Positions 1 to 10,600 of a stretch of 64,000 nt of DNA are shown in pieces. The translations under genes and the position numbers were made by a program. The notes below the pieces were generated by a model. The model made no database searches, was not told where the DNA came from, and saw only the letters and a program-made list of their open reading frames with translations. This stretch comes from Liolophura sinensis (taxonomy: Eukaryota > Mollusca > Polyplacophora > Chitonida > Chitonidae). The DNA lies in the NCBI RefSeq assembly GCF_032854445.1, contig NC_088297.1, positions 475,169-539,168 on the forward strand, given 5' to 3'. Within the stretch, counting starts at the first letter, position 1; every line of letters starts with the position of its first letter.

Positions 1-780
1 TGGCTCACATAGTCTTCTACGTTTATAAGGTAAACTCATAGCCAAAGTTATAGATCTACTTGGCTCACATAGGCTACCATGTTTATAAGGTAAACTCATA
101 GCCCAAGTTATAGAGCTGCATGGCTCACTTAGGCTTCTTCGTTTATAAGGTAAACTCATAGCCAAAGTTATAGAGCTACTTGGCTCACATAGGCTTCCAT
201 GTTTATAAGGGTAACTCATAGCCAAAGTTATAGAGCTAGTTGGCTCACATAGGCTTCCATGTCTATAAGGTAAACTCATAGCCAAAGTTATAGATCTACT
301 TGGCTTACATAGGCTACCACGTTTATAAGGGTAACTCATGGCCAAAGTTATAGAGCTGCATGGCTCACATAGGCTTCTTCGTTTATAAGGTAAACTCATA
401 GCCAAAGTTATAGAGCTACTTGGCTCACATAGGCTACCATGTTTATAAGGGTAACTCATGGCCAAAGTTATAGAGCTGCATGGCTCACATAGGCTTCTTC
501 GTTTATAAGGTAAATTCATAGCCAAAGTTATAGAGCTACTTGGCTCACATAGGCTTCCATGTTTATAAGGGTAACTCATGGCCAAAGTTATAGAGCTACT
601 TGGCTCATATAGGCTTCTTCGTTTATAAGGTAAACTCATAGCCAAAGTTATAGAGCTAGTTGGCTCACATAGGCTGCCATGTTTATAAGGTAAACTCATA
701 GCCAAAGTCATAGAGCTATATGGCTCACATAGGCTACCATGTTTATAAGGGTAACTCAGAGTGAAAGTTATAGAGCTAGT
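1..780. repeat. 60-bp satellite array, 13 units
   Basis: Thirteen head-to-tail 60-bp units beginning TGGCTCACATAGGCTTC, continuing beyond the left edge. Units differ by a few substitutions. Variant forms (TTCTTC versus CCAT in the first third, TAAACTCATA versus GTAACTCATG in the middle) alternate between neighbouring units around positions 300-660, which suggests a 120-bp higher-order unit. No protein-coding signal is seen. Confidence 0.95.
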
Positions 781-1120
781 TGACTCACACAGGCTTCTAC
801 GTTTATGGGGTAAGTCAAACCTAGTATTTAAGCATACACGTTTTTAGACTAAGTGAAACTTGGCATTTAGGCATTTGCGTCGTGTAACGTCTGTAATGCC
901 AGACTTGGCGTTTTAGGCTTCTGCGTTTATAAGGTAGAGTCACACTTGGCATTTAGGCTTCTGCGTCCGTAAGGTAGCCTAAAAGTTAGACTTGGCAGTT
1001 AGTGATCTACTTTGATAAGGTAAAGTCGCATTTAGCATTTTGATATCCATGTTTATAAGATAAAGTCAGACTTAGTATTTAGGTCGTTTATAAGGTATAG
1101 GTCACTGACATTAAGTTTCC
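781..1120. repeat. Decayed continuation of the satellite
   Basis: Repeated motifs GTTTATAAGG and CTTGGCATTTAGGC recur every 45-60 bp but with indels and many substitutions, as expected at the eroded edge of the array at 1-780. No gene is seen here or in 1121-1640. Confidence 0.7.
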
Positions 1121-1658
1121 CCGTCGGTAGTCAGTAGAGTAAGTTAGAGGCAAATACTCTTCATTAGGGGTTTTGTCTGTGCCTATGGTATATGTCACAG
1201 AGTATTCCAGTGTACAACACAAACAGTAAAAAATGTCATGCATTAAAAAATGACATGCATTATCTGCACTATTACGAAAATGTAGGGCAAATTTACAGCT
1301 TCGCATTGGCCCTACGTGACTTACCGATTAGAGATGGTAACGAAATAGCCAGCAATGTTTGCTGTAAAAGTTGCACTATCAGTTTTTACAGTGCACTGTA
1401 GAGAAAGCTGCTCAAACCACGGTGGAAACCGCTTCCGTGCCCCCTACCGCCTCGAAGTCTGGATCAAACTCGGGTTGGGACATACCAAGCACTTTTAAAA
1501 TGGTGCTACTGCCTCGTTGCACTCAGAGGTTGGAGCAAGGAAATATGACTTGTGGGCCCGCTTTCTGTATAAGGTGGCTGGTTGGGGTCACTTAAACACA
1601 AGTAAACAACATACATTATCGGCATATGACTTAAGCAAGACTTTGTTTTGTTTTTCAG

Positions 1659-1848
1659 ACTAAAAACCCTGAGAAAGATGAAAAAACGAAGTCTGTCGAA
1701 ACTGTCGCTGGTTGCCAAACATGATTCTCGCGGGGATTCTCGAGAGATTACCGCAAGACTGGATCTACTTCCGGGGAACTACTTCATTGTGCCTTACTGC
1801 TCAGATCGGGATCACGAGGGTGACTTTCTTCTGAGAGTGCTGGGGTGA
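1659..1848 (+). CDS. Calpain domain III-like terminal exon (partial gene)
   Basis: A polypyrimidine tract and CAG acceptor end at 1658. The frame then reads 62 codons to TGA. The C-terminal half has the pattern SREITARLDLLPGNYFIVP followed by DHEGDFLLRVLG, which matches the end of the calpain C2-like domain III (consensus S.E...L.PG.Y.IVPST....EG.FLLR). This domain binds phospholipid and Ca2+ in cysteine proteases of the calpain family. Earlier exons would lie left of the window. The stop directly after LRVLG suggests a calpain without a penta-EF-hand domain. Alternatively GG|GTGAAAG just before the stop is a donor and the gene continues. Family assignment rests on about 35 residues. Confidence 0.6.
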
Positions 1849-2335
1849 AAGACACGATAGCGGCGAAAGCCGGCTGGTAAGGGCTGCACCTGACACACGG
1901 TTGTAAAAGTCACACGACAGTGGCGAAACCGACCGGTAAGAACTGCATAAGACACACGATAGCGGCGAAAACAGGCTGGTAAGGGTTGCATCTGACACAC
2001 GGTAGGGGCGAAAACAGGCTAGTACGAGCTGCACCTGACACACGATTGCAAAAGTCAAGTTACGATAGCGGCGAAACCCGGTTGGTAAGGGCTGCACCAG
2101 ACACGATAGCGGCCACAACAGGCTGATAAGAGTTGCACTTGACACACGATAGTGGCAAAAAAAACCGGCTCCTAAGGGCTCCGCCAGACACACGATAACT
2201 GCCACAACAAGCTGTAAAGGGCTCCACTTGACACACGCTAGTGGCGAAAACCGGCTGGTAAGGGCTGCACCTAACACATGATTGTAAAAGTCACGTGACG
2301 ATAGCGGCGAAAACCGGCTGTGTATATTCTGTGTA
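1849..2335. repeat. Minisatellite abutting the calpain-like exon
   Basis: Imperfect 50-65 bp units built from GACACACGATAGCGGCGAAA and CCGGCTGGTAAGGGCTGCAC start within ten bases of the exon stop codon. Each unit carries a GGTAAGG stretch that resembles a 5' splice site on the + strand. Confidence 0.85.
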
Positions 2336-2424
2336 GAATACTGTGAGAAAGGCGAGGAGAGCACAGTTTTCATATTGACGGGAAGTGAGCATACCATTCT
2401 TGAAATTTTGAGTTTTAGCCATTA

Positions 2425-2430
2425 AATAAA
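2425..2430 (+). other. Candidate poly(A) signal for the calpain-like gene
   Basis: AATAAA about 580 bases after the stop at 1846-1848, the first such hexamer on this strand after the exon. It supports a terminal exon but is unproven. Confidence 0.4.
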
Positions 2431-2554
2431 ACCTTTGACGTGGTTTTCCCATCAACTGCATTATATTGCTGTTATTTATTTTGTTATCTATTGTCTCAAT
2501 GTTAAAATTCACATGCACCTCGTTTCAATCAGCAGCAGGAAAAAGGGTGTATGT

Positions 2555-2880
2555 ATGTATGTTTGGGGTTTAACGTCGTACTTAATACTTTTTCAGTCAT
2601 ATAACGACGAAAAGTCATTAAGTGTGTGTGCATACATTGTGTCTTCTTGTGACAGGGCGAGCCCATGTCGCCAAGGCACTGCCGCCACTGAAGTATCCTG
2701 TCGTTGACACTAGACATAACACCCCACACATTCACATTCTACTATCACGTTTCCTTGCTCTAACCTCTCAGTGCTGAGGGCCAAACGAGGCAGTAGCAGG
2801 TAACATTTTTAAAGTCTTTTTTATGACTTGACCAAGGCCTGATCCAGTCTCTCACGACTTCGTAGAAGGAAGTAGTAAAC
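2555..2880. mobile_element. SINE-like dispersed element, family C
   Basis: Contains GGGGTTTAACGTCGTACTTA, a TTTTTCAGTCATATAACGACG box, the core CTGCCGCCACTGAAGTATC, and CCTCTCAGTGCTGAG. The same ordered blocks recur at 9080-9600, 25875-25990 and 57610-57770, so this is a dispersed family. Confidence 0.75.
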
Positions 2881-4120
2881 TAGCTAACGATATAGTCCCT
2901 GGTCGTAGTGATTTGTTTTTACAAAGCCTCTAAAATACAATAAGGTAATGTATATCGATCCGTCTACACGTACCATATTCTTACTTCAGGACTGAGGGAT
3001 AGCATTAAGCGTGAAAATAGTATTTTATAGTTAAGCATATATTCTAAATGTCTGCTATGTTGTTGTTGTTTCAGCCTGATATCTTGACGAAGGCTGATGA
3101 CACAGCCTTGGAAAGGAATCACACTCTCGTGATATGACGTCGGCGAATACGGGAATGTCGTCATAGCCACCGAGAATGACGTCACTCTTGGTGATATTTT
3201 CGTCAATGTAACCCTTCTGACCCATGAGGATCTGATAAGGGACGGAAATAGACGGGGCTAGCAAGGCGTCCCTGCAAATAACTACGCGCCTGTTAAAACG
3301 TGATATGTGATGAAACACAAGTAATAATATTTGCTTATCCCTGTTTGGTTATAGTATCCTTGTGAGACCCTTGGCCATGTCTTTCTTGGCAATCATGATG
3401 GGGGTTCCCCGCAAACATCATTGGTATTAATCAAAGTACGCCAAAGAAGGTGGACATCCGCAATGCCGACATCATGAAAGCACCGTTGAAGCCTACAGTG
3501 ACTCCCACAACGCATGCGCGCCGTGAACTAGTTCTTGGCTACCAGTCAGTGATGCATCACATTGGCGGCAAATTACCTCGATGCCTCGTGCTCCAGTTGG
3601 TTAAATGGCTGTATGGTCTACCGGTTTATTAAATATAGCACAACATGTCCACTTTGTTGGAGACAGTGAGATTGTTTCCGCTCCATCCCTTGATTTCAGG
3701 ACGCGTTCACGTCCGTGAAGGGGAGATTCGGCTCTTACTGACTTATGGGCGAGTCCATTCTCATTACCCTGAATATCAGAGAATTCCACGGGATTCATTG
3801 GGATTATCAAGGAAAATGTATGCGTGCGGAAATGAGTAGGAATCACTTAATGGCACATTATATACTCATTCCCCAAAAGTTTGTGTCCTGTATATTTGTT
3901 GGGTACTTTTTCTACATCAGTGCTTTGAATACTGTACACTGTGTACCTCTTCTCAGCATCATGTTAATCAACAATGGTGGGAAAATATACACTGCTTGTA
4001 TAATGACAATATAGTTGGGAATTTCAGAAGAAAGTTAAAGTTTGGCAAATCTTTATTTCAACATATGTTTAAGCAGTCGTAGGTGGAAATATCAAACATA
4101 TATAGAAAAGGAGTATTTAC
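2881..4120. other. No recognised gene
   Basis: AT-rich non-repetitive DNA. The minus-strand stretch 3318-3055 is open for 87 codons and has coding-like third positions (for example the peptide SVPYQILMGQKGYIDENITK), with a weak TTTTAACAG acceptor upstream. I do not recognise the family and see no matching neighbour exon. Confidence 0.5.
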
Positions 4121-4125
4121 TGATA

Positions 4126-4300
4126 GTGTATGTCGAAATATAGATTTATATCTGGAAGCAGTATTCCTTGATAATGGGATCAATGTATGTCGATTTATGG
4201 ATGTTCGTCGGAATATACTGTTTGCTGATGATGACATGAATGCATGTCGAAACATAGGTTTTTGTCGAAATATTGCATTTGATGATGATAGCATAAATAT
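4126..4300. repeat. Imperfect 57-bp tandem repeat, three units
   Basis: Three successive 57-bp units can be aligned because the + frame reads VCRNI..., VCRFM... and ACRNI..., each ending near DN/DD plus N. Since the period is divisible by three it leaves one frame open, but no homologous protein is recognised. Confidence 0.6.
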
Positions 4301-4539
4301 TAGTGGAGATATAAATTTACCAAATTACCCTCAAACTCTGTATTACTTGAAGCTAATGAGTGGATCCAACAGGTAGACAGGCAGTGACTGGTATCTTTCT
4401 GGCACATGTGAAAATGGTGCTTTTTCGGCCCACGAGAGTTTGCTTACAAGATGATGAATGCTGATAATGAATTTGTGCTGAGTGAATATCATCAATCAGC
4501 ACGCCTTATCATGTCTTAAAAACTAAAACGCATTCAGTA

Positions 4540-4726
4540 CATAAAGGGATAAAGAATCAACGCTGATTGGCTGACCAAAGAGACCGGGTTTCAGTGGGTT
4601 AAACCCAGAAGGCTTGGGCACGCTTGATTAAGTTTGCCATACCTAAAATTGAGCTTAGGAGAGGCATGTTTTGCAGTTGCCTATCTCTCACACCAGCCAG
4701 TAAGAAACAATTCTGTGTTCCTTTAA
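4540..4726. mobile_element. TTAA-flanked MITE, copy 1
   Basis: About 187 bp with inverted ends: AAAGGGATAAAGAATC at the left and a complementary TTCTGTGTTCCTTTAA at the right. Internal blocks CTGATTGGCTGACCA and GGTTAAACCC are shared, in inverse orientation, with copies at 45265-45450 and 47658-47842. Confidence 0.8.
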
Positions 4727-4729
4727 CAG

Positions 4730-6135
4730 AGTTTATGTTAAGGATATCTGAGTTTGGTGAAAGGCTCGTTTTGGCGTTGGCCTGAGTTGTTAGCCTTTGA
4801 TGCGTATTTTTAAGGTTTTGATTATGTCGTGTAGTTGTATTTATATTTTATTTACAGTTAAGTCTGGAGACAGAGTTGTTGTTCATCTATCAAAAGAATT
4901 AAGTGATTAACGGTGAGGTGATAATATCAAGTTAGGGAATCTGGATTTTGTGACTTTTGTTTCCTGAACTTCACGATTTGGAAAAAAACCCAATCGGCTG
5001 CAGCTGAATATTAATTTAGAATGAGATTAAGAACAAGTCATGAACGTCTGCCTTGCATGATATCTGTGATGCGCAGTACAGTCTCGATGTCTCTCTGCAA
5101 ATACATAAAATTGCCCTACACCATCCAGAATAAAAAGCAAACAATCAATCTCATGTGTTTTTTTGTGTTTTTTTCGGTCACTGGAGGATTTTGTATGTAT
5201 TCATTCCGATTCTAGTTGCTACCTTGTTACGCACCTTACAACGCACCTTGTTACGTTACTGACTTGCTTGCATAATTTGTTACCATTAAAGGCTGAAAAA
5301 AAAACAACGACTTGAACTGTATGTCAAACAAAAGACCAATAAACCATATTTTACGCAGTGCATCCAACTTGCTACTCTCGTCCTCCATGGACTGCCTTTT
5401 ACATCACACTCCTTACGGCGCATGCGCAGCTTTCTAGGCTCGCTTTACATCACTGTCATGGCTAGACAAGGTGGCAATACATTCATACATGAATTAGTTT
5501 ACATGGAGACTCCATTCCTTGGAACTAAGGCTATTCTAATGAACAATGATCAATTCCTAGAAAACTATTTGCCACAATGCTGTGGATCCTACATAAATAA
5601 TTCCAGCAGATTGTAAAGCTAAACTTGCACTTTTCAGTGGAAAAAGCATAATTCTCAGAGTTGGGTTAACAATTCCAGCGCCAACAAGATCAGAAAACAA
5701 TACGGTATTCGCGAAACACAAAACAATACAAAATTGAACACCGTGCTATGCATGTGAGTTTGTTGAGGCGCAGCCTCACCATTATTATTATGCCCTTCCG
5801 CGGACCTATATTATCAGCGCTCACCGATACATTTGCATTAGTTCTCTGCTATCATCTTGTGTATACCTTAAATAAAGTCAATTCACACCTATATATATAT
5901 CAAGTATTATTAATGACAGAGGCAAAGATTGAAACGGAGGTTGTAGGGGGAGTAGGGGGGGGGGTCATTTCTGTTTAAAACTTGCCAGTGATTACCGTGA
6001 TTTTATATTAGTCCCAGACAAAGGCGTATCGGGCACAGTAATTTGAGACCGAACAGGCATGACAGAAAATCAGAAGAAGACATTGGCTAGACAGCCTCTT
6101 TAGCTAGCACCGATAATGCATGGTAACACTCCGGT
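4730..6135. other. No gene seen
   Basis: AT-rich intergenic DNA with only short unsupported reading frames. The stretch near 5400-5460 (GCGCATGCGCAGC then CGCTTTACATCACTGT) resembles 17055-17095, so it may be an old dispersed repeat. Confidence 0.6.
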
Positions 6136-6159
6136 CATAACTGTGAGGGTCAGAAACCT

Positions 6160-6303
6160 ATCGATTGTCTTGGGTTTCTCCCGGGTTTTGTCCCGTTTCT
6201 CCCAGGCTCTGCCCGGTTTCCTCCCACCATAATGCTGGCAGCAGTTATATAGATGCAATATTCTGCAGTACGACATAAAACACCAGTTACATAAATAAAT
6301 AAC
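6160..6303 (+). mobile_element. SINE family A, 3' part
   Basis: Carries the family A body (GGTTTCCTCCCACCATAATG, CTGGCAGC, ATATTCTGCAGTACGAC, AAACACCAGTTA) and an ATAAATAAATAA tail. The tRNA-like head is missing, so this is a 5'-truncated copy. Confidence 0.8.
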
Positions 6304-7320
6304 TTGGTTGCACAATGGCTTTCAGTGCTTTCTTGTGTTGGTAAAAACATGAATGCATGCACAGCACTGCGTTCTGCTGCTTTTTACTGCATCAAGAAAG
6401 GGGCTCTTCGTGTATTGATTTCAAAATGTACGCTCATCTCCATCAACGCTGAAATCTACTCTCATAACCCACAAGCAAAGATTGCCTGAAAATCACTAAC
6501 AGAAATTGTGTGCTGGAAGAAATATCATTGATTGTAGAAACAGTAAGCTTCTTCACACACTAACAGATAAGCATACAGTCAAGCGAAGGAGAATACGAAG
6601 CCTGTCCGAAGGGCTAACCTTTCTAGCAACACGATTAAATATTAGTAATGAACAACGCCATTTTTGCGACCATGGTGAATATAGGTTACACACGCGCATT
6701 TCGTGCAAATACACTGATTGGATGATACTGCTGCACAGACATTGTTTGGACTGATTGTACATTATGCACTGACGCTCTGTTGTTTTGCGATATGTTTAAA
6801 ATGTATCCGAATTTTGTCTGTTTTGGATAGAACTAATTTAATCATTTACATGTAACGAAACGTGGAACGCAATTGTTTAATTTCCCTTTTCTGTGTAGTG
6901 CAATTAAAACAAGCCAAGAACCAAATCATTTCTCAGAAAATAGTGTAAGGCTGAGTGAAAACTACCGGAAGACAACAAGACAAACTGGCGTCTTTCTGTG
7001 AATGAATGAATGATAATGGCTTAATGCCACATTGGCAATATTTCAGCCATATCATGGCGTCGTCGTTGTCCGAACCAAGAGCACTAAGTGTTACATGGGG
7101 CCTGACTCCGTGCCATATCACAATGATTCAATCTAACAATCATAATAATTAATGTAACCACAAATTATCGTCCAGAAAACGCTTCCTTCATTCTCTTCAT
7201 GAGTTCAGTCCATTAGTGCATGTTATTTTTATGTCTCATGTTTTCCTCCTTTAACAAAAACCGGTTTGATAACATTTTTGAATTCTACTAGAATGGATAA
7301 TGTGACAATTGATAATAATG
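6304..7320. other. No gene seen; SINE fragment at 7000-7100
   Basis: Non-repetitive DNA. At 7000-7100 the blocks GGCTTAATGCCACATTGGCAA and TTTCAGCCATATCATGGCG recur at 30940-31010 and 34005-34066, marking another dispersed family (D). Confidence 0.6.
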
Positions 7321-7325
7321 AACAA

Positions 7326-7331
7326 TTTATT
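7326..7331 (-). other. Candidate poly(A) signal of the amidase gene
   Basis: AATAAA on the minus strand about 150 bases after the stop codon at 7480-7482. Position and strand fit the end of the amidase transcript. Confidence 0.55.
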
Positions 7332-7479
7332 GTACCGTAACACGAACAAAGGCATTCTGGTAATTGGTATATATATAAATAATAACATAATATTTTGTAG
7401 CCTTTATAACTATTCTGTGCATGCCGCTATCTCTCAGTTCAACCGAAGTTTTTAGAGTAAAGTCTATCTGGCATTTGTA

Positions 7480-7666
7480 TTATGTTGTTCTGTCTGCTTT
7501 TCTGCCTGCCTGTTTGTCTGTCTGTCTGCCTGTCTGTCTGTCTGTCCATCTGTCTGTCTGCCTGTCAATCAGTCGTTCACAACGTCCTCCTTCTTTGGGC
7601 CATCGGATCCAGGTAGTGTACAGCTGCGGGTTTCCAGCGCTCTTAATAGCGGTATAGGTTGTGTTC
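7480..7666 (-). CDS. Amidase exon 11 with microsatellite-encoded tail
   Basis: NTTYTAIKSAGNPQLYTTWI aligns with the family's TIYTT(V/L)MSAG end. After RWPKEGGRCERL the frame runs through a (CAGA)n microsatellite, giving repeated QTDR/QTGR residues for about 26 positions before TAA at 7480. CTTTCAG acceptor. Confidence 0.9.
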
Positions 7667-10600
7667 CTGAAAGACGGCATAGGGTGATACAAGGTTTACA
7701 GATTGATCGACTGATTTTGGACGTCTTGAGGGATACAGTATCCGTTATAATTAGCTGATGTTCTAAACTTTTAAGTATGTCAGATTTATTCCGCTGTAGG
7801 GTTTAACCCAAGAAACCCCATCTCCACAGTGTCAGCCAAACAGCGTCGATTCTGTATCCCTATAAGTCTACAAAGTCTGGGGTAAAAACTGGAAAGACAT
7901 AATACGTGTTGTACGAAGATAAATGTGTAGCAATTTGAATCTCTTATGATGTAAACTAGGGTCAAATATCGCTGGATGGGTAACGAACGACGTGTCTATG
8001 CGTCAAAACAGACGTTAGTATACCAACCGCCAACCAAACTTGGCCTTCCCGGTCAATGAAAGCTAGGTCAATTCCCAAAACCACGTTTAACATAAACCTC
8101 GTAAGAACCAAGAAAGTATACAAAGTATAAAATTAGGAGTGAATCATGCAAAGGGAAATAATCAACAGTTTTCAGTGACGACGACTCAGTGTTATCACTG
8201 AGTGATAGGCGACTAAGTGTTATCACTGAGTGATAGGCGACTGAGTGTTATCACTGAGTGATAGGCGACGAAGTGTTATCACTGAGTGATAGGCGACTGA
8301 GTGTTATCACTGAGTGATAGGCGACGAAGTGTTATCACTGAGTGATAGGCGACTGAGTGTTATCACTGAGTGATAGGCGACTGAGTGTTATCACTGAGTG
8401 ATAGGCGACTGAGTGTTATCAGTATTCAAATCGTGTACCATTGATAGTATATAAGATAGTAATTCTATTGCAGCTGGCGTCTATCTTGAGTTCTATTTCA
8501 CAGCAACATACGAAAGCGCCACACTGTTTAATTCTAGTCCTAAATTATGATGACAGTTTACGATATATTACGGTGAAATTATTTTCTACATTATGAAAAG
8601 TGAACCGCAATGGTGCAAACATCTGTGATGATCTTTATCAGGTGATGATTATCAACGAGTTCTGCGTCAATTCATCCTACAACCAGTTGATGAAGTTGTA
8701 TGGTAAAGATTGTAACTGATTATGATTTACAAGGAACATCGCATAAACTATGATTGATGTTACATTATGGCAATCATTCTAATAGATCTATGGACATCTT
8801 GGATACCAGTGCTGATAATCGCGTTACCCTAAAGGACGAATCAGCACACTTTAACATAGGCGGGTGTATACAGTATTGAAAACTATCCACAAAAATTAAC
8901 TTTAATTTTTTTAGTAACCTTAAAAATCCACCTAAGTAAATATTTTGGGATATAAAAGTAATCGACTACATCTATTTATTTTATATCATCGAACTCATCC
9001 GTCAAGGGATAATCGCCTTTCTAAACAACCTGGATGGCGACTCGTAAAGACAATAGAAACTTTCAGTACGTATAGACTTATGTGTAAGCAAGGGTTTTAC
9101 GTCGTACATAAGGCTTGTGTACATATACTGTGTCTTCTAGTATATGCAGGGCGAGTGCATGCCTCCGAAGTGCTGCCGCCAGCGAAGTATCATGCGCAAG
9201 ACACCAAACATAACACCCCAGCCTTGACACAGGCCTAACCGACAAAGTGCGGCCGCCAGTGAAGTATCATGCGCAAGACACCAAACATAACACCCCAGCC
9301 TTGACACAGGCCTAACCGACAAAGTGCGGCCGCCAGTGAAGTATCATGCGCAAGACACCAAACATGACGCCCCAGCCTTGACACGTGTCTAACCGCCAAA
9401 GTGCTGTCGCTATTGAAGTATCATGCGCAAGACACCAAACATGACACCCCCATCTTGACACAATCCTAACCAGCCCTGCTCTCACTTCTCAGTGCTGAGT
9501 GTCAAGTGAGGCTGCAACAAGCACCATATCGTAATAGCCCGACCCTGGTTTTATCCCAGGTGCCCCCTTTTCCATGGGGACGGTAAAGATAAAAAAAAGT
9601 CCTACCGTATCATGTGACCTGTCAGAAATGTTGGGCGACTAATCTTGATCACATGTATTATAACAGACAAAAAAACACTTCTGTTGAAATCTAAGACTAC
9701 AACTTATGTTGTTTTCATTCACCACAAAAATAGGTTACTCCGACACAAATAAATATAAAGTACACATGTTTGTGGTACAAACTATTCAAACACAAACTTA
9801 TGCTGATCCAAAATGATGTCATTTATGCAATACACCGTAATCTTGTGTATTTTTTTTGTGTATTTTGTGTATAAAACCCCAAACATGCTGTGTTTAATTC
9901 TTTCAACACAAGACCTTGTGTTAATTCGGAGCTGGTCAAATATGACACAAGACTTTTGTTGGAAAGAACACAAGTTTATGTTCATACAACACAAGTGTAT
10001 TTTGCGTACGGGTGTCTATATAATTTCCACAAAAGTCTTAATGCTAACGACTTAGACAGGTGGACGCTTGTGAACATAGGAAGTTCCTAAAGGAAAGAGG
10101 TGCCTTTTGTGCCTTTGGATCACGGTGAGTCAAAGGTTGCCTAACATATTTCATAAAAGAGTTGCGATTTGAAACTACCCTATTGTTGAAAAATTTCATA
10201 CGAACCATTAACATTCGATCGGATCATCCACGAAATCGTATTTCACATTTATTCTAGTCACGCACACACAGAATGACGTCACTTACATGTTCATGACGGG
10301 ATTTGTGGACATGACGTCAAAAAGTGACGTCATATTTACGCCCGCTTGACCTACTTTGTCCATGGCTTTTATCCCTGGCGTTCTGTTCAACAACAATACC
10401 AAGACATGTGTATCGAAAATCAAACAACAAAAACAACTCGACACACTAAAAGACCAAATTTTATCAAACATGCAATAGTTTATTAAATATTTATATGCGC
10501 ATGTTGCCATTATTAGATTTAATTTTTGTTTAACGAACATACCCTTTCCGTGCAACGGCATATTCACTGGCATTTTGCATGGATATCATTGTATATACAA

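Noticed and set aside
8180-8425. CRISPR-like regular 28-bp repeats
   Set aside because: Units are contiguous with no unique spacers, and the context is animal intron DNA.
8860-8890. Candidate last amidase exon (NTVYTR on the minus strand)
   Set aside because: No following conserved residues or stop; the exon at 7666-7480 fits in phase and sequence.
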